In this document: one piece after another, positions 17,940-27,496 of the stretch
Layout of the letters: the number at the start of each line of letters is the position of its first letter
Position numbering within the stretch: the stretch's first letter is position 1
Source of the DNA: Microbulbifer sp. MKSA007
Lineage (GTDB): Bacteria > Pseudomonadota > Gammaproteobacteria > Pseudomonadales > Cellvibrionaceae
NCBI GenBank assembly: GCA_032615215.1
Contig: CP128433.1
Coordinates: 3,059,501-3,123,500, forward strand
Reading direction: 5' to 3'
Length of the DNA stretch: 64,000 nucleotides
Notes under the pieces: generated by a model
Databases searched by the model: none
What the model saw: only the letters and a program-made list of their open reading frames with translations
Told to the model about the DNA's origin: nothing
Program-made: the position numbers and the translations under genes

Positions 17940-19535
17940 ATATTCTAAGTATCTATCCACTTTACCATAAAGTATCTCCAGACTCTCACCGCGATGCGGC
18001 ACTAGGTTGCAATGATCAGCGGCTCAATTAGCTTCACCGAAACTACTAGAAATGACATAAACGAAATAGGTCTTAAAATTAGAAGAGGGTCTTCCTTAGA
18101 GAAAGTAAACATCCATTGAAATTTCTCTTATTCTAACTTAACATTCAATACATATATGCTTACTGTGAAACTGGCATAAATTCTCATTTAATGTTGCAGC
18201 CTATAAATCCACATCAGATTAATATTGATTTCTATATGCATTTAAATACGAGCCAAAATTTTCATACTATCTTAGATCCCTCACCAAGCTAAGAAAAGAT
18301 ATCATATACTATTGATCCATGCGGAGAACTATAAAACCAACAACTCTCCAGCTGCAAAAAATGAAATGCCAAAGAAATACATCAAAAAATATAACATACC
18401 CATTTAAATTAGCTTGTTTTTCGCATGAGCCACCAGATGGACAAATCACCCTTCTACTGTGTTTAACCATGATAAACTAGTGCCATCGTTATTTCAGTAT
18501 GGTTATATTTGAATTTTTAGGGCGCATTTATAGGCAGTCGGGGCCGGAGCGAAAGCCATACCATTCAAGGGCTAACAATGATTATTCACGAATAGTACGT
18601 GCCCCCCTTTGGGATGAGGCAGGTGAGCTAATTATGACTCCAATTATTATAATAGAAGCTATTCTGTTACTAACACCCCATAAAGCACGCTCTGCAAGGG
18701 CATTTTTGTTAACCGGTACAGATCTCGACCGTCGCGAGTAATTAGCTTGACTCAAGTCGGCCTATTTAATGTTACGCGCAGATCATTGATAAACATATAG
18801 AATACATCAGATATAAATCTCAGCTGATCGATTTAAATCTTATTTCCTTTATTCACGCCCATAAGTTCCAGCAGAACATTTTTTGGACTGACTCGCAAGC
18901 AAACTGACAAATGATGAATGTTACAAAAACAACCCTGCCATGCATATCATCTGACATTACAGTATTCAACTTAATCTTCAGTTTTTCGTAAAATTTTATT
19001 AGGATGAATATCATCTGAATCAACAATAACTTTTCCTTCCTCCAACTTTTTACTAATTTTTGGCAATAAAGATTTTTATGTTGGACGACCTCCAAGATAC
19101 GTGATATTAGAAAGGAAAGTATTAAGCAACTCTGTGATTGAACGCTCTTAACCCTCTACGTTAATTCTAGAACTCATACTGGCATGGAAACAATTAACGA
19201 TTTTAATACAAAACTACTTCAAGCGTATGCCAAGGATCGGCTTGAAACCAGGTTTTGAGCTGAAATATGGGAGATGGTTACCGGTCGTTACTAAATGAGC
19301 CGGTTTTGAAAGATTGGTGATACTATTATATTATTTGAAGTTGGCTGTGGATTGTCTGACTTAGGGCTTGCCTTATAGCGTAAACGTTGCATTTGGGCCT
19401 GAGGGTTAACTACTACCTATTTGGCGAGAAAAAACTAACTACTTACCAATATGACTTTATTTCTCTCTACCCTTGAAAACATTAACCGGGAATTGCTTTA
19501 TATTCTAACTCCTTATAGATGAGAATATTCTTCTA
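17940..19535. other. Long AT-rich gap, possible gene remnants
   Basis: About 1.6 kb is without a convincing gene. An 80-codon frame at 18499-18741 is listed at low confidence. Near 19183-19300 short plus-strand frames (METINDFNTK..., then AEIWEMVTGRY after a stop) look like the worn end of a protein, but no family could be named. Stops are frequent in all other frames. Confidence 0.35.
18499..18741 (+). CDS. Doubtful small hypothetical ORF
   Basis: An 80-codon frame in the AT-rich gap has one hydrophobic stretch (about residues 46-58) and a basic, otherwise mixed composition. No clear ribosome-binding site and no recognised motif were seen. It may be chance. Confidence 0.2.
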   Translation: MVIFEFLGRIYRQSGPERKPYHSRANNDYSRIVRAPLWDEAGELIMTPIIIIEAILLLTPHKARSARAFLLTGTDLDRRE

Positions 19536-21431
19536 ATGCATGAATACAGAAAAGAAATTGACGGATTAAGATTCTTGGCTGTTGCTCCCGTAATTATCTT
19601 TCACTATCATCCGGCCACACTGCCTCTGGGTTACTTGGGGGTAGATCTTTTTTTTGTGATCTCTGGATATTTGATCACCGGGCTGATAATGAAAGATACC
19701 GATAAAGGGAGTTTCAATTTAGCTCACTTTTACATCCGACGAATTAGGAGAATTTTACCGGCTGTATTGGTCGTATTCCTTTTTGTGTTAATTTCTGGTC
19801 TGATTTTTTTCATCTCTTCAGATTTAATCAGATTATCTACAAGCCTGCTAACAAGCTTATTTTTTGTTTCCAATATATACTTTTGGCGCTCAGGTGGTTA
19901 TTTTGGTGCTAGTGATGAACTGAAGCCTTTATTACATTCTTGGTCCTTGAGTATCGAAGAGCAATTTTATCTTGTTTTCCCTTGCACGCTATTACTGCTA
20001 ACCAAATTATCCAAAAATAAGAATTTTTATATAATCTTAGCTTGCTTAGTTATATTGGCATCCATCAGCCTAAATATATTCATTCTTTCTATCGGGGGTG
20101 AAAATCCTGCTTTTTTTCTTACACCCACACGAATCTGGCAGCTTGCAATTGGCGTCCTGGTTGCTCTATTAGCTTATAGAAACCCACAGCAAAATAAAAA
20201 CATAAATATTCTGCTATCTTACCTGGGGTTTGGGATGATCATAGTCGCGTATTCATATCCCGAAAACTCGATTATTCCAGCTATTTTGATAACGACAGGG
20301 GCAGGACTAATGTTGTATCAACCCATTGGTTCGCAAAGTTTGTTATATTGTATCTTAACTTTATCAGCAATTCGTTTTATAGGCCTTATTTCATATTCCA
20401 TGTATTTGTGGCACTGGCCAGTTATCTCTATCATTAAATATGTTTATGTTGATCCACCTAGTAATTATGTATTGATATTAGGATTCTTATTTACATGCCT
20501 TGCTTCAGCTTTGACTTGGAAATTTATTGAAATTCCTTTTCGCCACAAATATCCTGATAAACTTTCCATACTATTGATTGCCCTGTTATATATCTTGATC
20601 GTCGCATCGACCGCACTAATTTTTAGCTTTAATGGATTTCCTAAGCGTCACCCTCCATTAGCAAATAATTTTTCGGAATCAATAAGCTCTAACTTTCGTT
20701 GTGGGGTTAGAGAATACTTACCTTTTGGTGCCTCTAGAGCTTGCTTAGTCGCAGGTGATAATAAGCAACCCTATTCAACAGTACTTTTGGGTAATTCTCA
20801 TGCACAAATGTATGGGCCAGCTTTTGTTAATGCATTAAACAGTATTGATGAGAAAGGTCTAATTGTCCCTTTAAATAGCTGCTTGCCAACACTTAGAGTC
20901 AATCTCAGTCAAGATTGTTTGAGAAAAGCAAAAAAGAACTATGAAGCTATTGTTTCTACTAAGGAAATACAGAAGGTAATTATCGCACAAACTTGGCATT
21001 CTAATAGATATATTAGCTCTGAAGGTAGCCTTGTCAGTAGAAGAGCCAGGGAAGCTTTGGCTGAGGCTACAATTAGCTTTGTCAATCGATTGGAGAAGGC
21101 TGGTAAGATAGTCTATGTATTAGGGCCGATTCAAATACCTGGCTATAATTTTCCATCTATTCAAAGCCGAAAGTTGGCTATGGGGATCTATAATCCAAAG
21201 CATTTCTTTGTAGGAATTGAAAAATTTAATGAAGATTATCTTGACGTTGTTAACTACCTACATAGTAGATTGGGTGACCAACTGATGTTACCTCACCAGA
21301 TTCTATGCCCAGAAAATACCTGCCTATTTTCTAATGGTGAGGTTTCATACTTTAGCGATAGTCACCATTTGAGTCCTGCAGGTGCATTACTTATGACTCC
21401 GTTATTTGATACGATAGTCAAGGGAACTTAA
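19536..21431 (+). CDS. Acyltransferase_3 / SGNH-domain O-acetyltransferase (OafA-like)
   Basis: The 631-residue protein has an N-terminal integral-membrane acyltransferase domain (residues 1-355, about ten helices). This part begins EYRKEIDGLRFLAV and contains the RRIRRILPA element and FVISGYLITG. A periplasmic SGNH hydrolase-like domain follows (about 390-631) with LLGNSHAQMYGP as the serine block and SDSHHLSPAGA as the Asp-His block. Relatives O-acetylate lipopolysaccharide O-antigen, exopolysaccharide or peptidoglycan. The coding sequence is clearly more AT-rich than the flanking catabolic genes and it stands alone in accessory DNA, which suggests horizontal acquisition. The acceptor polysaccharide is unknown. 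Confidence 0.9.
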   Translation: MHEYRKEIDGLRFLAVAPVIIFHYHPATLPLGYLGVDLFFVISGYLITGLIMKDTDKGSFNLAHFYIRRIRRILPAVLVVFLFVLISGLIFFISSDLIRLSTSLLTSLFFVSNIYFWRSGGYFGASDELKPLLHSWSLSIEEQFYLVFPCTLLLLTKLSKNKNFYIILACLVILASISLNIFILSIGGENPAFFLTPTRIWQLAIGVLVALLAYRNPQQNKNINILLSYLGFGMIIVAYSYPENSIIPAILITTGAGLMLYQPIGSQSLLYCILTLSAIRFIGLISYSMYLWHWPVISIIKYVYVDPPSNYVLILGFLFTCLASALTWKFIEIPFRHKYPDKLSILLIALLYILIVASTALIFSFNGFPKRHPPLANNFSESISSNFRCGVREYLPFGASRACLVAGDNKQPYSTVLLGNSHAQMYGPAFVNALNSIDEKGLIVPLNSCLPTLRVNLSQDCLRKAKKNYEAIVSTKEIQKVIIAQTWHSNRYISSEGSLVSRRAREALAEATISFVNRLEKAGKIVYVLGPIQIPGYNFPSIQSRKLAMGIYNPKHFFVGIEKFNEDYLDVVNYLHSRLGDQLMLPHQILCPENTCLFSNGEVSYFSDSHHLSPAGALLMTPLFDTIVKGT

Positions 21432-21485
21432 GTTAACTGTTAGGTTAGATTAAGTCGAGTATATAGTTTATTCAGGATATAAATA

Positions 21486-21635
21486 ATGAGCATAAAATAT
21501 AAACAAGGAACTAAAGCTGACTGTCATCGTGTAGCAGAACTCGATTACATAACATCCGACGGTGTTGTTGAGTATCTTTTACTCGATTTTATTCCCGACC
21601 AATCGCCCTTCGTTTCGGATAATATGTGCCGTTAG
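21486..21635 (+). pseudogene. Truncated GNAT acetyltransferase, N-terminal fragment
   Basis: A 49-codon frame starting MSIKYKQGTKADC resembles the first strand and helix of a GNAT N-acetyltransferase (the ADC..VAELDYITSDGVVEYLL pattern). It ends in a stop before the acetyl-CoA binding core, and no continuation was found in the other frames. It sits 54 bases after the acyltransferase gene and is probably the remnant of a deleted gene. Confidence 0.45.
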
Positions 21636-21636
21636 T

Positions 21637-21675
21637 CCGGGAGGGTTCTTCTGATCGCGCCGGCACCTCTCCCGG
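21637..21675. repeat. Inverted repeat CCGGGAG...CTCCCGG left of transposase remnant
   Basis: Perfect 7-base arms at 21637-21643 and 21669-21675 flank a GC-rich 25-base interior, unlike the AT-rich surroundings. It could be a REP-type hairpin mobilised by the neighbouring REP-associated transposase, or a terminator after the GNAT remnant (no T-run is present). Confidence 0.35.
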
Positions 21676-21952
21676 CCAAGATATGATCTGAGGGAGTTGT
21701 AATGATATTGTGGAGGAACAGCTTGGATGAAATCCCAGGGGCCTCGCGTAGCTTAAACGAGAAACAATATATAAAGTAAGGCAATCCTTAGGAATAACTC
21801 GTGAGCCTTGAAGGCTAAGCCAGATCAGATATAGTTTAAACCGTATTTCCGGACACCCATCAAAGAAGTATATTTAAATGTCAAATTCATTGACATAATG
21901 TAGGGACTTCCACAAAGTACTGGATACAAAAACAGCCACCTCACCTAATTCC

Positions 21953-22881
21953 ATGACCCTATCTCGATGCTCACAGATATCTCTTGATGCAATACCCTAC
22001 TATCCCTGCGTCTCTCGCTGTTTACATAGGGCATTTCTTTGCCGAAAAGATGTTCAGCTTGGGAAAAACTATGAGTATCGACGTCACTGGATTGAGGTCG
22101 GAATGTAAAAACTGCCATTTTCGCCCTTGATATTGCAGCCTATGTAGTAATGAGTAATCATATACCATATCGTACTCTATATTGACTCAAATACAGCCAA
22201 AGCTTGGTCCGATACTAAAGTCATTCATCTCTGGCAGCGAGTTTTTTAGTACATCAATACTGGCTCAACGCTGTATTCAAGGTCACCCCCTTAATCACAG
22301 TGAAATGGAAAAGCTCAACGAGCTTATCTCTCTAACGAACCTATTGCTCGCCAGGCCAATGCAGAATACAAGTGTACAGGCCGCTTTTCCGAGGCGTGCT
22401 TTAAATCCCAAGCTTCGACGGATGAGAGAGCCCTTGCCACCTACATGACCTATGTCGATCTCAATCCTATCCGAGCCAAAATGGCCAAACCCCGAAAGAT
22501 TCCAGTCACACTTCCATTCAACAGCGTATTCATGTTGCGACCACAGGTGAGCAGCCCAAAGACCTACTGCCATTTGAAGGAGGCGAACATGCGTAAGGGG
22601 TTACCCTTTCAATTGGAGCACTACCTGGAACTAGCGGGCTGAAGCGGTCGATATTTAGATCCCAGAAAGCGCGGCTCCATTTCTGAGAACGCTCCCCCAT
22701 GCTCGAACGCTTGGGTATACCACTAAAACACTGATTGTATCTCAGTCGTAATTTTGTATACCACTATAATCGCCTGGTTGGATCAGCAGAGACCGTACGA
22801 CAAGCTTGCATCAAGATCGGGAAACACAGGGTACAAAGTATCAGCAATTTCCAACGCTACCTTTCTGCAACACCCTGCTAA
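21953..22881 (+). pseudogene. Decayed REP-associated tyrosine transposase (IS200-like, TnpA_REP)
   Basis: Reading across frames recovers an almost complete product of about 309 codons. The start MTLSRCSQISLDAIPYYPCVSR runs into AFLCRKD and YEYRRHWIE, then a stop; in another frame come ALDIAAYVVMSNH and DSNTAKAWSDTKVIHLW. After a further break follow AQRCIQGHPLNHSEMEKL, NEPIARQANAEYKCTGRF, TYVDLNPIRAKMAK, TSIQQRIHVATTGEQPKDLL and FQLEHYLELAG. The tail has LERLGIPLKH and VGSAETVRQACIKIG. At least five frameshifts or stops interrupt it. The catalytic HUH motif, normally NHYH, reads NHIP. Intact relatives are single-strand transposases that act on REP palindromes; this copy is dead. Confidence 0.85.
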
Positions 22882-23006
22882 TTCTAACTCTCTCCAACCG
22901 CCTTCATTCCTTTCAGATTTTGCCTAAAACCTTAATTTTCAAATCCGTGGCATAATACTTGGTCTTTCATTACGCGTTAGTGCCAATTTATGAAAACCAG
23001 TCGCCA

Positions 23007-23037
23007 AGGGGGGTACCTGCGCCTCAGCTGGCCCCCT
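23007..23037. repeat. Inverted repeat AGGGGG...CCCCCT right of transposase remnant
   Basis: Six-base arms at 23007-23012 and 23032-23037 enclose a GC-rich 19-base interior. Together with the hairpin at 21637 it brackets the dead REP-associated transposase. The two hairpins do not share sequence, so a common REP origin is only a suggestion. Confidence 0.25.
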
Positions 23038-23086
23038 ACCTTTATCTATGGGTGTCCACAAGACCAATTCATGCACAAGATCAACT

Positions 23087-23647
23087 TCAAGCCCGCTTAG
23101 AAAAGGAATTTGTTATGAAAAGTAGATATCTAATGCTGCTGTTTCCTTTTGTGCACGTTATTATAATTAAGGCAAAATCAAGAATCTCCATGCTCTTTAA
23201 GATCTCCCAATCGTCCTTTAAAATTTTTTTTGCTTTGAAGTACTCCTCGCAATCGATTCGGTATTCTAAAGCGATCAACTTCATCGAAGAAATAGCGGAT
23301 TTATGTGCGTAAGAAACCATTTGTATCGGATATACGCCTTTGGGGGAATTCAATAACTTTGGATACGTCACATCCATCAGCTGAGCCATTTCGCACACTC
23401 TGCGAGGTGTTAGCATATCTGATTGAATGTTGTATTTAACAGCAACAGATGCAAAAGAAATCCAACCAACTAGTAAATTAGTGTATAACTGTGCCTCTCT
23501 ATTTGGTTCTATACCCTTTTCAAGAAGATCGTACATAAAAGCGAGATTGGTTTCATGTGAGGCAATCAAATCTCGAACCTCTTTATCTTCCGCAAAAACT
23601 GGCCCAGTTAAAACTAATATTGCCATTAAAAATAAAGAATATTTCAT
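23087..23647 (-). CDS. Hypothetical secreted protein
   Basis: The 186-residue product has a clear Sec signal peptide: MKYS followed by a hydrophobic core and cleavage after PVFA (about residue 19). The mature part is alpha-helical in character, with two cysteines in the body (in RRVCEMAQLMD and IDCEEYFKAK) and one in the tail. The last 35 residues are hydrophobic then basic and may belong to a frame extended past the original end. No family was recognised. It starts four bases after the end of a degenerate reading frame that continues the gene at 23799-24110, so the two may have been one transcription unit. Confidence 0.55.
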   Translation of the reverse strand: MKYSLFLMAILVLTGPVFAEDKEVRDLIASHETNLAFMYDLLEKGIEPNREAQLYTNLLVGWISFASVAVKYNIQSDMLTPRRVCEMAQLMDVTYPKLLNSPKGVYPIQMVSYAHKSAISSMKLIALEYRIDCEEYFKAKKILKDDWEILKSMEILDFALIIITCTKGNSSIRYLLFITNSFSKRA

Positions 23648-23798
23648 AAGTTAATTGCCTTTATACGCCACAACATAGGAACCACCAGAACTCTCTATTG
23701 CCATCACTACTTGTATTGCTGCAGTCATCAAAGTAGCTCCATCCTTAATCGTACCCTATGACTTTACAGAACTTACTACTACAGTATTGGCTCCCGCA

Positions 23799-24110
23799 TC
23801 AAGGATGCGCATTTTGTGCTACACCCGTCGGGATACCACCAAACTTAGAAGAAATTTTGTCATTAATTCTATCTTTTACTGAGATTGATTCCATATAATA
23901 AAATTCATTAAAATTATCTATAGCATTAACAGGTTTTTCAGGAGTCCATTGATCCATGGTCCCACGAGAGTATAACTCCCAAAGCTGATGCTCTACAGCG
24001 CAATTTGCCTTAACACCAACCTTGAGATGATCAAGCTCATCCTCGCACGAAGAGCCTGCCGAGCACCTAGAAGCACTTGAATGTAATCCTACCCAGCAGA
24101 TTTCTCTCAC
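23799..24110 (-). CDS. Hypothetical protein, possibly C-terminally frameshifted
   Basis: I do not recognise this 103-residue product. It has four cysteines in the N-terminal half (in EICWV, SRCSAGSSCED and ANCAVEH) and a tryptophan-rich middle. After its stop, another minus-strand frame runs on protein-like (RILDAGANTVVVSSV, then a stop, then MTAAIQVVMAIESSGGSYVV) to about 23651. The gene may therefore have been about 155 residues long before one or two mutations. There is no signal peptide at the annotated start, so the N-terminus may also be wrong. It follows asnB on the same strand with a 131-base gap. Confidence 0.35.
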   Translation of the reverse strand: MREICWVGLHSSASRCSAGSSCEDELDHLKVGVKANCAVEHQLWELYSRGTMDQWTPEKPVNAIDNFNEFYYMESISVKDRINDKISSKFGGIPTGVAQNAHP

Positions 24111-24241
24111 GGTGATAAGGATATCGAATAACAGAAAAATGGCTTTACCATAGATTTAAGCGTCTATTTGTTTAACCCGAAAACTCCTATCTATGGATAT
24201 CCTGAATAATTGGTGAGATATACCTCACACCCTAGCAGCCT

Positions 24242-26281
24242 CTAACTTTTACGATACTTAACCATACGATCTAAACTCCAACCAAGAAGAGAAGATTTTT
24301 CTTGCGCCAACAATGGCAGATCAGCCTCAATAAAACGCTTATGCAATATTTGCACTCCCAAGATATGATTGAGCATCGCATCCAATTGAACCTTTTTTGA
24401 CCGATGCAGGGTCGGTAACTTATACTCTTCAATTAAAGTATCTATTTCCGAGTATCGCAGTAATCCAGCTAAATTAACCTCCTTTGGGCTGAGAAATTTC
24501 TCAATAACTCGTTGCACCCAAGTCCAAGCTCCGGTAACTGTCTCTACCGGAGGAGCCATGAATGCAAATTTTTGCTTTTTATATAGAACATCCGGAAGGA
24601 CTCCCTTCATCGCTTCGCGAAGGGCATACTTTTCTGTAGTTCCGCTAATCCTGACCGATGGTGGGATTTGTATAGCAAACGCAGCCAGGTGATGATCGAG
24701 AAAGGCCGGACGGGTTTCAATGGAGTGTGCCATATCCACTCGATCACTTACCCAGCCCAATATCTGGGTCTCAAACATAGTTTTTATCCAAAGATACTGA
24801 GCAACATCCAGCGGATGTCTACCTTCAAGTTGTGATAAATCTAGCGTATCAACAATTGCCTTCCCGGCATCATAACCAGATATTTCTTTGCGCCACTCTT
24901 TGTTAAGCAATTTTTCTGCTTGATGATGACAGCTTAACCAGGATTGCAAGCATGTAGGGGTGAATCCTAAAGTCCGTTCCATTCCCTCTGATCGATAACT
25001 ATCAATTGGCAGCATAGCTCCCTTAAATAAGCTATTGCTCCTTTCTAGATGTTGCTGCCAGGTTCTTCGTTTATTCAACTCAGCTTCAGATGTGCCATAC
25101 AAGTAAAAATCTTTTTTAAATGCAGGATACCCAGAAAATAGCTCATCTGCCCCCTCCCCAGTAATTGCAACCTTGTAGCCATTAGACTTAACAGCTTTAC
25201 TGAGCAAAAATTTAGCTACTGATAATGTATTGTAAAATGTCCTTTCGGTATGCCAGATGGTTTCTGAATAATTTTCATATATTTCTTCATCAGTTACCTT
25301 TACTATGAATTGGCTGACACCAATCTCACTCGCGGCTTCCTTTGCGATATGAGACTCATCGTAATCCGGATTTTCAAACGCTATCGTAAAGGCGGTGAGA
25401 TCCTGCTGAGAAAGCGACTGCCCTACCCCAAGCAAGCTACCCGAATCAACACCACCTGAAAGATAATAGGTTACTGGGACATCAGCTTGAAGCCTCAAAG
25501 ACACGGAGTCTATAATTTGTTCCCGCAAACCCTCAATATAATACTCATCAGACTTGTCACGAGCATACTCATCTGAAACCAAAAAATCGATGTCCCAATA
25601 TTTATGTTGAGTAACAGCCAGTTCAGTGTTGTCTCGCTTAACTTTTGTAATGCACCCAGGTTCAACCTGGAAAACCCCTTCAAAAGCGGTTGTTCCAGGA
25701 ATCGATACCTGAATGAGCTGGTGATACACTCCATGCGCTGTCAGTCTTCTTTGGACATCAGGGTGGGCAAACAAACTTTTAATTTCAGAACCAAATACTA
25801 AACCTTTTTTGATTCTAGCCCAATAAAGTGGCTTCACTCCAAACCGATCTCTAACCAAGTAGAGGCAATCCTCCATTTGATCGTAAACGGCAAATGCAAA
25901 TTCTCCTCGAAGATGTTTAATAGCCCGAACAAGACCTAACTCCGCAATAAGATGCAAAATAATTTCGGAATCACTTTTACTTAAAAAATAAACTCCAGAG
26001 GCCCTCAATCTGGCTCTTATTCGCTGATAATCATAGATTTCACCATTATGAGCCAAATAGTAACGACCATCTTCTGACACATAAGGCTGAGAAGCGCGCT
26101 CATCACTCAGGTCATTGATCGATAAGCGCACATGACTCATCCCAAATCCCAGACCTGGAGGATTTGTAAAACCTACACCATCCGGGCCACGGTGGAACTG
26201 GATAGCAGCCATATTTAGAAGGAGTTGACCATCGACAGGCATTGTACGCGCACTATGAAGAATCCCAGCTATTCCGCACAT
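24242..26281 (-). CDS. asnB: Asparagine synthetase-like glutamine amidotransferase
   Basis: The 679-residue enzyme uses glutamine and ATP to amidate a carboxylate, normally aspartate to asparagine. The N-terminal Ntn glutaminase domain starts MCGIAGIL with the nucleophilic Cys2, followed by RGPDG and the AHNGEIYDY loop. The synthetase domain has the PP-loop SGGVDS at residues 275-280, and EGADELFSGY later. It is longer than E. coli AsnB (554) and close to the 620-680-residue forms found in polysaccharide and natural-product clusters. It is 41 bases behind a carbamoyltransferase-like gene on the same strand, so its substrate may be the product of that protein rather than free aspartate. Coding sequence is AT-rich relative to the 34-57 kb region. 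Confidence 0.88.
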   Translation of the reverse strand: MCGIAGILHSARTMPVDGQLLLNMAAIQFHRGPDGVGFTNPPGLGFGMSHVRLSINDLSDERASQPYVSEDGRYYLAHNGEIYDYQRIRARLRASGVYFLSKSDSEIILHLIAELGLVRAIKHLRGEFAFAVYDQMEDCLYLVRDRFGVKPLYWARIKKGLVFGSEIKSLFAHPDVQRRLTAHGVYHQLIQVSIPGTTAFEGVFQVEPGCITKVKRDNTELAVTQHKYWDIDFLVSDEYARDKSDEYYIEGLREQIIDSVSLRLQADVPVTYYLSGGVDSGSLLGVGQSLSQQDLTAFTIAFENPDYDESHIAKEAASEIGVSQFIVKVTDEEIYENYSETIWHTERTFYNTLSVAKFLLSKAVKSNGYKVAITGEGADELFSGYPAFKKDFYLYGTSEAELNKRRTWQQHLERSNSLFKGAMLPIDSYRSEGMERTLGFTPTCLQSWLSCHHQAEKLLNKEWRKEISGYDAGKAIVDTLDLSQLEGRHPLDVAQYLWIKTMFETQILGWVSDRVDMAHSIETRPAFLDHHLAAFAIQIPPSVRISGTTEKYALREAMKGVLPDVLYKKQKFAFMAPPVETVTGAWTWVQRVIEKFLSPKEVNLAGLLRYSEIDTLIEEYKLPTLHRSKKVQLDAMLNHILGVQILHKRFIEADLPLLAQEKSSLLGWSLDRMVKYRKS

Positions 26282-26322
26282 AGACGATACCTTTTATTGG
26301 GGCCATTTCGAGACTGGAGAGG

Positions 26323-27363
26323 CTAGATAATGTCTACGACCTCACTAGGGCGGCCACAAATAGCCATTGCCAAGGCCATTCTGACGTACACACCACCTTT
26401 TGCCTGTATAAAATACCAATTATGGGGCGTATCATCCAGATTACTATCAAGCTCCCCCATTCGGGGTAAAGGATGCAGCACAATAGCTTGTTTTTTCAAA
26501 GGAGAATTATTATCTATAAAATATCCAGACCCAAAATCTCTATGACCCGCTGTTTTTAGGGATATAGCATTCATATAGACCACATCGAGCCGGGGAAGAA
26601 TATCTCCAATCTTATCCGTTAACCTTATTTTTAAACCTTTTTCCTGAAGCATTGATAATTGCGCTTGCCTAAACGGTTCTTGTTCTTCCTCATCACAAAG
26701 CACAAAAACCCCTGAGAAAAACTCAGGAAAACAGCTCATGAGTATCAAGAGGCTTCTCGCCGCTCGCATTCGAGCTGGCGCTCCAATTAAGCCAATGGAG
26801 AGTTTTCGACTTTTTCCTGACAGAATGGAAGGGTTCCACTTAAGAAGTGCATATAGATCGATAAGGGATTGCGTGGGGTGCTCATCTATCCCGTTACCAG
26901 CATTGATGATTGGTATACTTAAATTATTAGACATAATTTTCACTGAATCTTCAGAAGAATCCCTCAAAACTACACAATCACCATAATTACTTACCATCTC
27001 TGCAACATCTCTTAAGCTCTCTCCGACACCAATACGTGTTGTCCCTTTATCTGTAATTGAAACAGTACTCCCTCCAAGTCGCAGCCAGGCGCTTTCAAAA
27101 GATAGCCTCGTCCTGGTGCTCGACTCAAAGAATGCGCTGATTAAGATTTTATTATTTAAATGACATGAGAATTTTCTGTTATCCAGCTCACAACGAGCGG
27201 CAAGTCTGAGTAACTGCAATATTCCATCTCTATTAAGCTGACTGCTCGATATAAGACTTTTACCAGTCAGGGACTCTAAGTATCTACCCTGCTCCGGGAT
27301 AGCCTCTACCAGAGTTTTTGCCATCAAATTTGTATCTTTGTCGAACGGAGCGCTAGTCATCAT
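26323..27363 (-). CDS. Aspartate carbamoyltransferase-like protein with altered acceptor site
   Basis: The 346-residue product aligns along its length with the PyrB catalytic chain. Carbamoyl-phosphate residues are present: STRTR at 82-86, Arg134, His162 and Gln165 in EHPTQSL, Arg200, and HPLP at 297-300. By eye alignment, E. coli Lys84 is replaced by Val113, and the aspartate-binding Arg229 and Gln231 by Ala266 and Ser268. This suggests a carbamoyltransferase acting on an amino acceptor other than aspartate, or a protein without that activity. No pyrI or pyrC lies nearby, and pairing with an AsnB-type enzyme argues against a pyrimidine role. I use the ATG at 27363; a TTG two codons earlier is less likely. 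Confidence 0.75.
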   Translation of the reverse strand: MMTSAPFDKDTNLMAKTLVEAIPEQGRYLESLTGKSLISSSQLNRDGILQLLRLAARCELDNRKFSCHLNNKILISAFFESSTRTRLSFESAWLRLGGSTVSITDKGTTRIGVGESLRDVAEMVSNYGDCVVLRDSSEDSVKIMSNNLSIPIINAGNGIDEHPTQSLIDLYALLKWNPSILSGKSRKLSIGLIGAPARMRAARSLLILMSCFPEFFSGVFVLCDEEEQEPFRQAQLSMLQEKGLKIRLTDKIGDILPRLDVVYMNAISLKTAGHRDFGSGYFIDNNSPLKKQAIVLHPLPRMGELDSNLDDTPHNWYFIQAKGGVYVRMALAMAICGRPSEVVDII

Positions 27364-27496
27364 AACCAAAGCCTAAATCAAATTTGAGGGGACAATTATC
27401 GCTTGAATAATCTGCGTGCAGATAAAGCACTTACAATACGGTTACTTAAATTCATACATCTAGTACCACCATCAAACTAAGAATCTTCAACCAATT

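Noticed and set aside
18853..19095. 80-codon minus frame in the AT-rich gap
   Set aside because: It is lysine- and isoleucine-rich with no start signal or motif, typical of chance frames in AT-rich DNA.
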